This document shows positions 13,911-25,297 of a DNA stretch of 64,000 bases, piece by piece. The stretch covers positions 5,585,001-5,649,000 of the forward strand of contig CM073536.1 in the NCBI GenBank assembly GCA_037074615.1, read 5' to 3'. The position numbers and the translations under genes were made by a program. How positions within the stretch are numbered: position 1 is the stretch's first letter; each line of letters begins with the position of its first letter. The notes beneath the pieces were generated by a model that saw nothing but the letters and a program-made list of their open reading frames with translations, was not told the origin of the DNA and made no database searches. Source of the DNA: Leucaena leucocephala. Its lineage: Eukaryota > Streptophyta > Magnoliopsida > Fabales > Fabaceae.

Positions 13911-14092
13911 TTTTTGCTTACTCAGTTTACCGGAATTTTACCCCGATTACATCCGAATATGACCCATGTCGCTCACCTGGCTATGGTGGGTGAGTCTCAT
14001 AACGAGAATTTTCTGCATACTCCAAGGCTCGAACTCAAGATCTCGCTTAAGCGATACCGAGCCACTTATCACTCAGATCAACCCCCATTGAT
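13911..14092 (-). mobile_element. tRNA-derived SINE (family A), copy 1, with 12-bp TSD
   Basis: Flanked by an exact 12-bp target duplication, AAAAATAAACTT (13899-13910 and 14093-14104). Read on the minus strand it begins with a tRNA-like part, with an A-box-like TTGATCTGAGTGATAAG and the B box GAGTTCGAGCC. A unique body follows (CTCACCCACCATAGCCAGGT, then GGGTCATATTCGGATGTA), ending in an A-rich tail. That is the architecture of a pol III-transcribed SINE mobilised by a LINE. Confidence 0.88.
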
Positions 14093-14637
14093 AAAAATAA
14101 ACTTATATATATATTATATTCAATTTAATATCAACCTAACCCAACTCACTTACAATTTTGATATAGATGAAAAATGCACCTAATTTTAGTAAAGTTCATA
14201 TGAAGTTTGTTGTAATATTGTTGTGTTGAGGGGGGGTATATATGTGCATGTGTAAAGTTGTTTAAATAAAAATGTATTTTTATAATTTTAACTTTTAATA
14301 TGAAACCTATCTTTTTCTGGATGAACTTTTAAGATAAAACTTTTATCTGCTCTCTGAAGTGACTATTTAACGGCGAAAGCATCTTTGAATAAAGCCCCCC
14401 ATTATGGTAGAGACTAGAGAAAAGGGAATTAGAAACACGTGATTTACTTTGTTTTTATATATCATAAATATTTACTCACACCTCAATTGAAACTTATTAA
14501 ATAGTAATATGCTTTTATGGTGGACAGCACCACACGCAAACACCGTCCAGATTGAAGTCTTCCTTTTGTGGGGAGTCCATTTAGAGGCCTTGTTTGGCCT
14601 TTTCTTCTTTGTTTCATTTCATCTCTACAACTAGAGG

Positions 14638-15294
14638 TAAGGGTGGTAATGCGGGCCAACCCGCTAAAAACGGGTTGGCCAGCCGCGGGTTGGGGGGAGG
14701 CGGGCCGGTTAAAACCGGCCCGCCTCTAGGCGGGTTGGGAAAACCCCAACCCGAGACCGCCATGGCGGGTTGGCGGGCTAACCCGCCAGCTTTTTTATTT
14801 TTTTTTAATTTTTTATATATAATTTTTTAATTTTTTTTCAACTTTTTTTTTTTAAAATTACATATGTCAATATTAATTAGATTCAAATCATATCTTAAGT
14901 CGTCAAAATATTTATTTAGTCAATTTTGTCACTATCTATAGATAAATCTATCACAAAAAAAATTATAATAAAATAAAATAAAATAAATATATATAAAGAA
15001 AGAAATGACTCAATGAGATAAAGTTAATATAAATTAAGTATAATATCTCTTATTTAACTAAGGCTCTCAAATTAGTAAAGTATAAATGTGTAATATAAAT
15101 AATAATAAAAAGTTAAAAAAAAAAGTAAAAAAAAAAAAAGCGGGCTAACCTGCCAACCCGGCGGGTTAGCCCGCCGCGGGTGCGGGTCAAAAAGACCCGC
15201 ATCAAAGTGGGTTACAATTTTTGCAACCCAACCCGCCAGTTTTTGGCGGGTTGGCGGGTTGGGCCCGCAGGCCCAACTCAAATTACCAGCCCTA
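14638..15294. mobile_element. hAT-like non-autonomous element (GC-rich subterminal repeats), copy 1
   Basis: 8-bp target duplication ACTAGAGG (14630-14637 and 15295-15302). Imperfect terminal inverted repeats: left TAAGGGTGGTAAT, right complement TAGGGCTGGTAAT. Both ends carry dense GCGGGTTGG-type subterminal repeats, including a 12-bp-stem hairpin at 14699-14724 (GGCGGGCCGGTT with its complement). The centre is AT-rich and non-coding. The 8-bp duplication and terminal TA-GGG fit the hAT superfamily. No transposase is present. Confidence 0.82.
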
Positions 15295-17385
15295 ACTAGA
15301 GGTACGCATGAACTAAAGCGGACGTGGTTAGTAGATTTGGTTTAGAGGAAACCTCAGATTAAACAAGATAAAATGTGGTTTAGTATGATCCAACTACAAT
15401 ATAAGATTAAGTTGGACTATATTTGATCCACAGAACTATCTCTTGCACTAGTCTAAGTAGTCCAGCACCTCTCAATTTGCCTTTTCTTTTTTATGGGAAG
15501 CAATATTTTATTATAATAAACACAATTAAGACAATAAAAAAATACACATAATCATGTACAATCATACCAAAACATTAAAACTTAATCATAAATCTATAAG
15601 AATCCAACAACAATAATAAAAAGCAACATTCAAGTTATAAAATATATATATAAAAAAAATTATCTAGGCTATACCACACCTAGTGGTCTAATTACTTGAT
15701 CTATAACCCAATTTAACTTGACTAATCAATCTAGTCCGATTTTATAACTTATTTTGACTGGACTAGCCACCAGGTTTTTACACTGGAATGGAATCTCTCG
15801 ATTGTAGATTTCCTCCATTACTTCTCCATTTAAATAAAACCACGCTCTTTCATTATGAGTGACTGAATATTAAATATGAGTATCTTCCCTCCAGATGTCT
15901 CAGACAAGACAACGGTTTAGATTAAACATGAACAAAAATGCATTTTCCCAACAAAAGAAACACTTTTAAAATTTTTTTAACAAAATAAACCCTCAAAATA
16001 CTACAGGCATTTTTGGACTGTATTTTTTTCTTTAAGCTCTTTATATGTTTTTTTTAAAAAAAAATTAGTGATATGCTATTATATATATATACACACACAC
16101 TTTAATACTCCTATATCTATATAATATAAAATTTATAAAATCTTGACCTATTTATAAATTAAAAATAGCACAACTTATTTTAAATTCCATATAAAACAGG
16201 CATCCAAAATCAACTTTGCTACTTTACTCAGCTGATGTCTCTGAGGGAGGCGATGAATTTTAATAAAGGGGCAGGAGAGAAAAAAGAAACGAATATATTT
16301 TAATATGACATAATTTGGATTGATGAAAATAGGAAAGAGAAAATAATTTTAATATTATATTATTTAATTTAAGAAGGGATCAGAGATTTTTTTTTAATAC
16401 AAATGACTGTGAGATGCGAAAAAAATATTTTAAAGATATTTAAAATAATTATAAATATAATGGTCAAAATAATACAATAATTTAATTTTTCTCCTCAAAT
16501 CCCCTCATTTTAGAGGAGAAAGGTAGGAGGGGAGATGAGGAAAAATCTTTAAAAAAATATCTATCCTACTAAAAATCTCGTTGTACCAAAAAAAAAATGT
16601 AAAATCGTTTCTTTTTCCCGTCTCCATTCTGAATTCCTTGTACCAAATATACTCTACATGTATGGTAGCATGGAACAAATATACCGTATGATGCCGCTAG
16701 CATAGGCCATCTTGATATCCAAAAAGTTCGTAATAAATTAATCGTTTTCGGATATAAGAAGAATTTGTATTGATAAAATACATTCAAATTTAAATTAATA
16801 AACTACAAGAGCAAAATCCAACTCCATCCTTTCAATTGGAGGATTTAACATTGCTTAAATTAAATTATTAATTTAAACCATTTTAAATTGGTTTAAATGA
16901 CTTATTATTTTATCTTGTTTTTAAATTTACAATCGAACAGTGCATTTCTATAAATGATTTCCTTCCCTTTAAAAATACGTGAAATGAAAAAGAAAAAAAA
17001 AGATGCATAGGAATTTGGATTGTCAAAATTAAATTTAGAGGCCTCAACGTTTTCAAAAACTGAGTAATTTATAAAATCCATTTGATTGAGATGGCAAAAT
17101 TTTTGTGCCTGCTTTCCCTTTCTTTAAATATATATTTTATTGTTTTAATCACTCAATAAAGATCAATTTTATTGTATTAAAATTATATCATTTTAACTAA
17201 ATAAAAAATAATAAAAAAGGTCTTCAATAGAGAGATCCCTCATCCCTTTAAAATAGACGATGTTATTAGGTATTTTAGTTTTATAGTTTATAACTATCTT
17301 TTATAATGTAGGTATATTCTCTAAAATTTAAACTCGATACTCAGATAGATTTAAAGAAGTTGCTAAACTAACTCATTTATAATAG

Positions 17386-17386
<1 letters not shown>

Positions 17387-17426
<40 letters not shown>
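17387..17426. repeat. (TA)n microsatellite
   Basis: About 20 uninterrupted TA dinucleotides. Confidence 0.95.
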
Positions 17427-17431
<5 letters not shown>

Positions 17432-17826
17432 AAAGTTGCCTACTTGCATGATCTGAAGTCTTTGCCACCATATGCCGGCTACGTACACAGAAGTATATCA
17501 TTTAATTAGTTCTTAGCTGTCTCTCTGATAATCCAGCTAAATATTAGTTTTCTAGGGATTCAAATACATTTTTTGATCCATTTTGAACTAAAATTGCGCA
17601 TATATAAAATCTAAATAATCAACAAAATATCTTATTATTCTCCTTTTAAAAGTTAAATAGTATTTATAAAGATTTGACAGGTCTCATCTCATGTGATAGA
17701 CTAAAAGAAACTTGAAGAAAATGAGAAAAAAGCAGAACACAATAAAAGGAAAACAAATATTGAGACATAAATGCAAATTATTAGCATAAGAGATTTATGA
17801 GAAGGATGAAAGACACCAAAAAAATA

Positions 17827-17848
17827 ACACACACACACACACACACAT
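17827..17848. repeat. (AC)n microsatellite
   Basis: Eleven consecutive AC dinucleotides. Confidence 0.9.
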
Positions 17849-18540
17849 TTTAGAGGTGTCATCCACTTTCTCCAAAAAAAAAAGAGAGACACAAAACACA
17901 TAAATAGGTTACATTATTAGTTATCTAATTAATAGTAACACATCACATTAATCAAATGAAACCTCAAAAAGTGCAAAACTTTACAAAATGTGAAAAAGGT
18001 AAATAATTAGACGGCTAGACAGTGAACGATACAATGAATTAACATAAAGATGGTGAAGAGCACAGAAGATAGATATATGCTTTTTTTTTAAATTGTGTTA
18101 TCCAAACATGCATATAAGGCACAATAATACATATGTCTATTCAATTATGGTGGGGACAAACAATGGTGGTCCCATATAGATTCATTAGTATCGATTTCTC
18201 CTTTTGTTTATTAGGCAACTTGCACTGATGTATATTAAAAAATAATAATTTGTATCTACACATGTATATCAAAAACTCAATAATTAATAGAGGTGACATA
18301 AACAAGAACCACACTGATTTTATTCCAGATATACTTATAGAGAAGATATACAATCAAGCACAACATTCATCACATGAAACTATAACTTTATTTTTTTTTT
18401 TAATGATAACGAGTTTCATATTTTGAGGTCAAAGAGTTCGATCGAGCCTCCACCATAAATCATCATATATCCTTTAATTATGTGTGTATGTGTGTGTGTA
18501 TATATACACACTAGTTCACATTATATATTTACTTTAGTCT

Positions 18541-18725
18541 TTTATTATAAGAATTAATTTTTATAAGTAGAAAGTTAAATAAATTAGTTAACTATAACCA
18601 AATATAACCCTTCAAGATAAATTTTTATTACATACTCCTTAATCTATGTAAATTAGTTAATTATAACTCTTATAACTAATTTATTTAGTCTCTTTAATTT
18701 ATTAAAAAATTAACTTTTATATTAA
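18541..18725. repeat. MITE family 1, copy 2
   Basis: AT-rich block with inverted ends (left GAATTAATTTTTATAAGTAG; right TTAAAAAATTAACTTTTATA). It shares internal sequence with the blocks at 1755-1980 and 63430-63660, such as CAAGATAAATTTTTATTAC. It lies just past the 3' end of the P450 gene. Confidence 0.5.
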
Positions 18726-18737
18726 ACTAGCTATAGG

Positions 18738-20884
18738 CTAGTGATAAAGATGGACAGAGAGTTTCGGCTCAAGCACAGCAACAAGTGGGAACTTTCTCAC
18801 AGTAGCCAATCCAAAAAGTTCTTCCATGTCCAAATCCTGAGGCTTCTTCATATTCTCATCATCATCAACAAGTCTCCAACTGAAACCATGCAACAAATTG
18901 GCCAAGCTTGAACTCGCCATCTTCAATCCAAGCTTATACCCTGGACACATCCTTCTTCCAGATCCAAACGGCAAGAACTCAAAGTTGTGTCCATTCACAT
19001 CTATCTCTTCCTTCCTCCCTAAGAATCTCTCTGGACAGAACTCTTCTGGAGATTCCCATATCTTAGGGTCTCTGCTAATACTCCAACTATTCACATACAC
19101 TATTGTTCCTTTCTCAATCTCATAGCCTTCAATCTTGCAGTTCTCAAGAGCCTTGTGTGGTGCGAGAAGTACCGCTACGGGATGAAGCCTTAATGTTTCT
19201 TTAATGATTGAGTTTAAGTAGGGAAGATTTGGGATATCGCTCTCTTCAACCCATCTTTCTCTTCCTACTACTCTGTCTAGTTCTTCGTTTGCCTTCTTTA
19301 TTATGTTGGGATGCTTCATTAGCTCTGACATCGCCCATTCCACTGTTGCTGCTGCTGTATCTGTCCCTCCAGCGATTTGATCCTGATGATCAGTATAAAT
19401 TAAACACTTTCAGATTGCTTTTTCAAGCCAAATTAAATAAAAAATATCATAAAAAATGGGGAAAATTAATTTTTGTTGTCTCGTTAGTTTTGACTCTCAA
19501 TTTTAATTTATAATTTAACCTTTAAATTTTAACTCATACAATTTAATTCTTATAATTTTGACTTAGTTAAAATTTAATCCCTCTAATTTGGTCAATTAAA
19601 TTGTAAAAAATTAGAGTATTAAATCTGCACAATTTTTTGAAAAATTGTCAAAAAATTGAAAACAATATGATTTTTTTAATAAGATATCAAAATTTTACTC
19701 ATTTTATGTAGGTTATAATGATAAAAAGAAATAAAAAAAATATTTGGGAAGTACCCAAATTTTGGGTGCAGTTGAGAGCACACAACTGACACCCCAATCC
19801 TAACACTAAAAAGATTGCGTTGTGTGTGAGTTAAAATTTAAGAATCGAGTTTTATAACTTGAGTAAAAATTATAGGACTGATAAATTGTATTTAGTCAAA
19901 ATTAAAAAAATGAATTAAAATCAAATTAAAACTACAGTGATAGAAGATTAATTTTTCCTAAAAGATTCGAAGAATATTAATACCAGAGCGAAGGCTTTAA
20001 CACTGTTAAGAGTGAAATCAACATCAAGAGAAGGATCTTCAACCAAACCCAATAAGAAATCCAAGAAATCATTAGGCTTAAAGTCGATCCGGCTTCTCCT
20101 AGCCCTATGATCATCAATAACATGCTCATAAAATCTATCAAACCTCTTCCTCAGATCCTTCATTCGCTTCACATAACCTTGCAAATCCAAGAACCCTAAC
20201 CAAGGAATCCAATCCCCAACATTAAACACCCCATTAAGCACAAACAACTCCTCCACCATCTCTTGAAGTCCCCCACGTGACACCACTTTCGATCCATCAT
20301 CACTAAAATACTTCTTCCCCATCACTATCCTGCTAATAACACTCAGAGTAAAATGAAAAAGATGATCTTTCAGAACAACGGGCTTCCCGGAAACAGCAAA
20401 CAATCGTAACATAAACGCATGTCGCTCTTGTGAAAATTTCATGATAGGATTCAAGTCCCTTGGAACTGAACAACTTAGAGAGATAGATCTTTCGACCAAG
20501 ACGCCATAGTGGCCCGTAAGGAGCCCAAGTGACGTTGGAATGGTCGTAGCAAGTGTGCTTGCCAGAAGCAGTTTGGGGTCGGGTGGCGAAGACATGATCG
20601 TGGGTTTTGAGAATTTGCTTCGCCATTTCACTGGAAGAAGCAACTACAACGTTAAAGGACCCGAACTTGAGGTTCATGATGGGACCATATTTTTTGGACA
20701 AGTTGTGAAGGGACTGGTGAGGAAGCTCGCCCATTAGGTTTAGGTTTCCTATGATCGGCCATGGTTTTGGACCTGGAGGAAGATTATTAGGGTTTGGTCT
20801 CTGCAAGTGAAGCTTTATGATAATGATCATGAAAATAGGAAGAAGACATGGTACAGCTATGGCAAACCAAGAAGGAAACTCCAT
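18738..20884 (-). pseudogene. CYP92-like cytochrome P450 with a frame-breaking lesion (2 exons)
   Basis: A class II microsomal P450 monooxygenase resembling the CYP92 family, whose members act in terpenoid and flavonoid metabolism. Exon 1 runs 20884 to 19984 and exon 2 19382 to 18738, with a GT-AG intron at the usual CYP71-clan place just before the oxygen-binding AGGTDT motif. Visible in order: N-terminal membrane anchor, proline hinge NLPPGPKPWPIIGN, helix C WRLGRK, AGGTDT, ExxR as KETLRLHP, PERF, and the haem loop PFGSGRRMCPG with its cysteine. Exon 1 is 901 nt, not a multiple of three: the frame changes near 20431-20440, right after a conserved LESYHEI stretch. Reading on without correction gives a 183-aa product lacking the haem site. 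Otherwise it would be ~514 aa, normal for the family. All other motifs and the TATA-like box (about 20947-20957) are intact, so the lesion is recent or a sequencing error. Confidence 0.85.
19450..19970. repeat. Foldback element inside the P450 intron
   Basis: The two sides of the intron are diverged inverted copies. The left begins near GGGGAAAATTAATTTTTG; the right complement begins AGGAAAAATTAATCTTC. Both arms carry a TTTAAATTTTAACTCA-type stretch. This looks like a ~500 bp MITE filling most of the 601-bp intron. Borders are approximate. Confidence 0.55.
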
Positions 20885-20967
20885 GGAGAACCTGAGAGCT
20901 AAGTCAAGCTAAGTATATCTATCTTTCTCTTTGCATATCTGTCCATATATATATAATTGCGAATTGG

Positions 20968-20969
<2 letters not shown>

Positions 20970-21005
<36 letters not shown>
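20970..21005. repeat. (ATT)n microsatellite in the P450 promoter region
   Basis: About twelve ATT/TTA triplets, roughly 90 bp upstream of the P450 start codon on its 5' side. Confidence 0.9.
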
Positions 21006-22887
21006 TAAGTATCTGTCCTTATAAACATCAGAGAAAACATTGTACTACTGTACATGATCCATCTTCTTCTCTTTTGTCTTTTTTTTTTATGACTTTTAAG
21101 TGAGGCTTTAATTATAATTGGCTTTTATCAGTTAGTGGACAAAAATGGGTACCCTACACGTTACGGCTTTTGAAACGGGGGCACTAATTAATATTATCTT
21201 TTAACCAAATACTCGTACATTTTTAAAGTTAAGTTTTCTTTTCAAGGTGATTAAAATCTTTTTCTGATTCATCTTTCTTAATTCGTCTGTGTACCAGTGC
21301 AATAAAACTGTTAGGCAAATGCTCAAATTGATTTCCTTTCAAAATCTTGTGATAATAAAAACTCAAATGTTGAGAAAGCCACCTTTTATTAATTCTGATC
21401 ATACTCAAATTTTATTTGATTATACTAGAGACCTGATAATTTTATAACAAATTTGAGGTGAAGTTCTTGTACAAACTATATATATAAGTTGTTATCAAAA
21501 AATATATATAAGTTGTTGTAACAATTAATACAAAATATTAAAATATGAGTCCTATATTAAATAATTAAAAAAATATTAAAAGTATATAATTTTAATAAGA
21601 GTCTTATTAAATTAATTTGAATTACTTTTTTATAGAAAGATAACTCTTATATATCTCAATCTGTAAAATACTAATACGACAAAACATGCATGATTGACTA
21701 AAACGTTCAAAAAGAAAAAACATTAGATGGTGCCGTTATGTATATATTATTAGTACAAACATATAGGACCAGCAATTTTAGCCTTTACATCTCAAATGGC
21801 GATGGCTATGACTAGACCATGCTCAAAAATATCTTGGGCCTTCAACATTTTTAGTGGAGGGCCATGTCCTTCGCCTCTAAATTGTTTTCGTTGTGGATTA
21901 AGCAGGAGAATGAGTTAAACATACGATTATTTAAAATATATTTAATTTTTAAAAAATATTATTTTATTATAATTTTAATCATAATATTTAAAAAGATATC
22001 TTATTTTTTAGATATCTAAATTTATGTCTAAAAATAATTGACGCTCGTTCTACCTAACTTAGAATTACTTAAGAGAAAAGAAGACTTTACTTTACTCTTT
22101 GATCGTTGGGAAGCATAATTTTTTTTTAAATTTTTTTGTAACAAAACAAAAAGTGGGGCCATTATTGAATTATAGATAACCTAATGATTCATGTAAACAA
22201 TGAAAATTTTTAAACTTGCGATCTTTTTCCTCAACACCTGTCCTTAATGAAATACAAGGCATTAAAATCGAAATACTAATTTTTTTTAATAAGTTATTTT
22301 TAAAAAGGAGAGCTTAAATCCATGAAATTATTTTGTAGGATCAGTCATTTTCTATAATAAATAAAAAAGTGTAGTGACGGAAATGCCTGTGAAGCCAATG
22401 ATTTTACTTTGTTTAATAGTCACAAATAAGGAATTATAGAAATTTAATACTTTGAAAATTTCCTATATGTACATATTAAATTCCCCATATTTGATTCTGA
22501 AATGAGACAAATTATTTGTCTCAGTGTATGTCGGTTATATCACTCCTTTTTTCTTTTCAAAGAAGGACTTTCCTGATTAAGAATTTAAAGTTTTTTTTCA
22601 TAAATAGTAATTTCTAATTTTATCCGTGCCTTGTTTTTTTTATCAATGGCACATAGGGGTTTCATTTGAAAAATGTGGAACCAAAAGGAACTTGTGTTGA
22701 TGATTATGCAACTCATACCTCACAATGTAAATCCTTCTACAGTATAAGAATCTATTAGACTATTTTTTAAGTCGCAAAACTTGTCTTGATTTTAATGAGT
22801 TCATAAGACCCAATTTATTTAAACTTATAGATACGAGGTGATAAGTAATAGTGGTTTTCGTATGTTTTGAAGCCATTATGTCACATT

Positions 22888-23002
22888 TTGGCATTGTATT
22901 CGAATTATGCAGATAAAATAAAGAAAAAAACAATAATCTTTTAATTTTGTCATTGTATTCAAATTATGCAGTTAAAATAAAAAAAAATTAATCCTTTGAT
23001 TT
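22888..23002. repeat. Tandem duplication, ~58 bp unit x2
   Basis: Two adjacent diverged copies containing CATTGTATTCRAATTATGCAG followed by an A-rich AAATAAA stretch. No function is apparent. Confidence 0.6.
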
Positions 23003-23160
23003 TTATAGTTTTAACTTGCTAGTTTTAAAATAAAGAAACGTAGTATTTAAATTTTGACTCGGGCACTAAATATAGGTGTCTCTCATAATATGCATACAAA
23101 TTTAATTTACTACGTTATAAGAGACTAGCCTATTTCGTTAGATCCAACTCTCATTGATAT

Positions 23161-23345
23161 ATTTTTTTTTGTATATACCAGAGTATCCCCCCACCCGATA
23201 GGTGAGAGACTAATCTTCCGGGTACTGCAAAGACCCAGTTATAGGGGCGATCCTCCCAAGCACACCAGCTCTATTCCCATCTTCCAGGGATCAGACCCGA
23301 TAACGATAGTTAAAGAACATAGACCCTCGACCATTTGTGCCAACG
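23161..23345 (-). mobile_element. tRNA-derived SINE-like retroposon (family D)
   Basis: On the minus strand it opens with an A-box-like TGGCACAAATGGTCGAGG, has a B-box-like GGGTCTGATCCC about 50 nt later, a unique GC-richer body (GGGAGGATCGCCCC...CACCTATCGGGTGG) and ends in an A tail (the T run at 23161-23170). This is SINE architecture, but different from family A next to it. Target duplication was not resolved. Confidence 0.65.
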
Positions 23346-23358
23346 TGCACTGAATGCA

Positions 23359-23550
23359 ATTCTTTTTTGTTGTCCACTGGTTCACCAGAGCTTTACTCCG
23401 ACTACATCCAGATCTGACCCGCGTCATGCATCTAGCGATGGTAGGTGGGTCTTATAACAGGAATTTTCTACATACGCTAATGTTCGAACTCGAGACTGCG
23501 CTTAAGCGATACCGAGCCGCTTACCACTCAGACCAACCCCCGTTGGTCAT
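23359..23550 (-). mobile_element. SINE family A, copy 2 (in nest)
   Basis: Full-length copy in antisense orientation. On the minus strand: TTGGTCTGAGTGGTAAG (A box), GAGTTCGAACAT (B box), body, then A tail. TGAATGCA occurs on both sides (23351-23358 and 23551-23558), fitting an 8-bp or longer target duplication. Confidence 0.85.
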
Positions 23551-23558
23551 TGAATGCA

Positions 23559-23755
23559 TATTTTGTTTTTTTATTGCCCATCCGATTCACCGGAGTTTTG
23601 CCCCGACTATATCCGGATCAGACCCGCGTCGTACACCTGGCTATGATGGGTAAATCTCCCAACGGAGATTTTTTGCATACGTTAAGAGTCGAACTCGAGA
23701 TTTTACTTAAGCGATACCGAATCACTTATTACTCGTACTAACCCCGTTGGTTCGT
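23559..23755 (-). mobile_element. SINE family A, copy 3 (in nest)
   Basis: Same orientation and organisation as the preceding copy. The part near the B box reads GAGTTCGACTC on the minus strand. It is flanked by TGAATGCAT at 23551-23559 and 23756-23764. Confidence 0.85.
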
Positions 23756-23764
23756 TGAATGCAT

Positions 23765-23950
23765 TTTTTTTTGCCCACCCGGTTCACCGGAGCTTTGCCC
23801 CGACTACATCCGGATCCGACCCGCGTCGCGCACCTGGCTATGGTGGGTGAATCTCTCAACGGGGATTTTCTGCATTCGCCAAGACTCGAACTCAAAATCT
23901 TACTTAAATGATACTGAACTATTTACTACTTGGACTAACCCCGTTGGTCG
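23765..23950 (-). mobile_element. SINE family A, copy 4 (in nest)
   Basis: Third copy in the head-to-tail series, beginning with the complement of the A tail at 23765 and carrying the GCCCACCCGGTTCACCGGAG end. The tRNA-like part is more decayed: the A-box region reads TTAGTCCAAGTAGTAAA on the minus strand. Confidence 0.8.
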
Positions 23951-24075
23951 TTTTTTTTTTTGGTTGCCCACCCGGTTCACCGGAACTTTGTCCCGACTAC
24001 ATCCGAATCCAACCCGCATTGCGCACCTGGCTATGGTGAGTGAGTCTCCCAATGGAAATTTTCCCCGTTGGTCGT
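23951..24075 (-). mobile_element. SINE family A, copy 5, internally deleted
   Basis: Has the A tail complement and body, but jumps from the AATGGAAATTTT position directly to CCCCGTTGGTCG. About 60-70 bp holding the A and B boxes is lost. It is followed by two TGAATGCAT motifs (24076-24084 and 24088-24096). Confidence 0.8.
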
Positions 24076-24247
24076 TGAATGCATATTGAATGCATATATT
24101 GACATAAGAGATCTCTCTAGCTTTTGAATATACGGGCCTGTTTTCTATTGGTTATCAAAAGGCCCATGTTTGTATCTGGGTAGCCCAGTTTGTTCTCCTA
24201 TCTCAAACGAAAATACTATACATGTGCCTACCTTAGAACTGTATAAA

Positions 24248-24274
24248 AGAAAGAAAGAAAGAAAGAAAGAAAGG
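24248..24274. repeat. (GAAA)n microsatellite
   Basis: Six to seven GAAA repeats just before the mini-retroposon. Confidence 0.9.
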
Positions 24275-24304
24275 GACTGAACATATAATTCATTTTACAA
24301 ATAC

Positions 24305-24385
24305 CAGCTTAGTTGTGCTTCTGTGGTTCATTGCTTGGTAGTGAACTGCTTGAACACAGGTTCAAATGCTGGTGACCCAAAAAAA
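24305..24385 (+). mobile_element. 81-bp tRNA-like mini-retroposon with 18-bp TSD
   Basis: Exact 18-bp direct repeats AATTCATTTTACAAATAC flank it (24287-24304 and 24386-24403). The insert has a tRNA-like head with TTGCTTGGTAGTGAACTG, a good B box GGTTCAAATGC (24359-24369), and ends CCC plus a run of nine A, the last two of which overlap the repeat. It is tRNA-sized with an A tail and a long target duplication, as expected of LINE-mediated retroposition of a very small pol III RNA. It is not an intact tRNA gene: no convincing acceptor stem pairs. Confidence 0.85.
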
Positions 24386-24403
24386 AATTCATTTTACAAA
24401 TAC

Positions 24404-25290
24404 ACAATAGAGATATATATATTTAGTATTTGACAATATTTTAAATATAATTATCATAAAGAACCTATGCTCTGTGAAAAGGGATTAAAAAAACCTAGCC
24501 ATAAAATGTAATTATATATATATTATAACTTGTAGTGTAAAACATAATTTTTTTTTCAGGTCCAAGTCTACTAATACAAGAAGGAACAATAGGCATGGAG
24601 TCAATAAATTGATGTCTTGCCCCAAAATCCTATATTACGAAATTGGCCCCTTCTTCTGAGTAAAGAATTAATATGCTAATTTAATTAAGTTGGTCAACCA
24701 TATCACGCAAGAATTCCTTTGTAGCTAGCTAATGTTTCCGATAGTTGTCATTTTTTGACTTAATCTATGTTGATTCAAAATGATTGTGATTTGTATCCGA
24801 ATTTTTTTTTTCAACATGTCAATAAAATTCATCCAGTGCGCTAATAGATTTATTTTTCTCACACATATTTACGTTTATTTGATACCACAATATACACGTT
24901 TCTTCATTAGAGATATATAGTTTAACAGCATTTCTTTTTGTCATGTGTTTTAGCCTCAGTTATCCCGTTTTTTGGATGATGTAGCTTCGAAACTCTTTTT
25001 TTCCCCTAATTGTTTGAAGCTGACGAATTTTCGTGGAACTTGCTCTGAAAGTACCGTGTAATCACCAGGCAAAACATGTCCCCAGAAATGGTTCCACCTA
25101 TCTCTCAATGTTTACATATACAAATCCAACAAAGCACTTTCCTTTCCCAATATGCTAGCTCATGCACTATTCCGATCCCTCTTCTTCTTCTTCTTCGAGC
25201 TTAACCTAGCTACCTCATTTCTTTTCCTCTCTTAGATCTTTGTCTGATATTAATTCTCCCCTCTTTCTTTTTCCGGGGAAAAAAGTACTG
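24404..25290. other. Intergenic region and putative promoter of the small ORF
   Basis: AT-rich, with a pyrimidine-rich leader-like stretch (CTTCTTCTTCTTCTTCGAGC near 25180-25200) ahead of the small open frame. No other gene is seen. Confidence 0.4.
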
Positions 25291-25297
25291 AGTAATA

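Larger units (their letters stand above)
15305..18530. other. AT-rich intergenic region
   Basis: No gene is recognised. It contains the TA and CA microsatellites listed separately, and short AT-rich open frames without family features (for example around 16570-16790 and 17700-17900). Confidence 0.5.
20960..23160. other. Intergenic region upstream of the P450
   Basis: No gene is recognised. It begins with the P450 promoter, an (ATT)n run at 20970-21005, and then AT-rich DNA. A ~58-bp tandem duplication lies at about 22888-23002. Confidence 0.5.

Noticed and set aside
23239..24089. Several open frames of 60-100 aa
   Set aside because: They are read-throughs of antisense SINE copies (the repeated phrase with RLHPD-TR-HLAMVG) and have no independent support.
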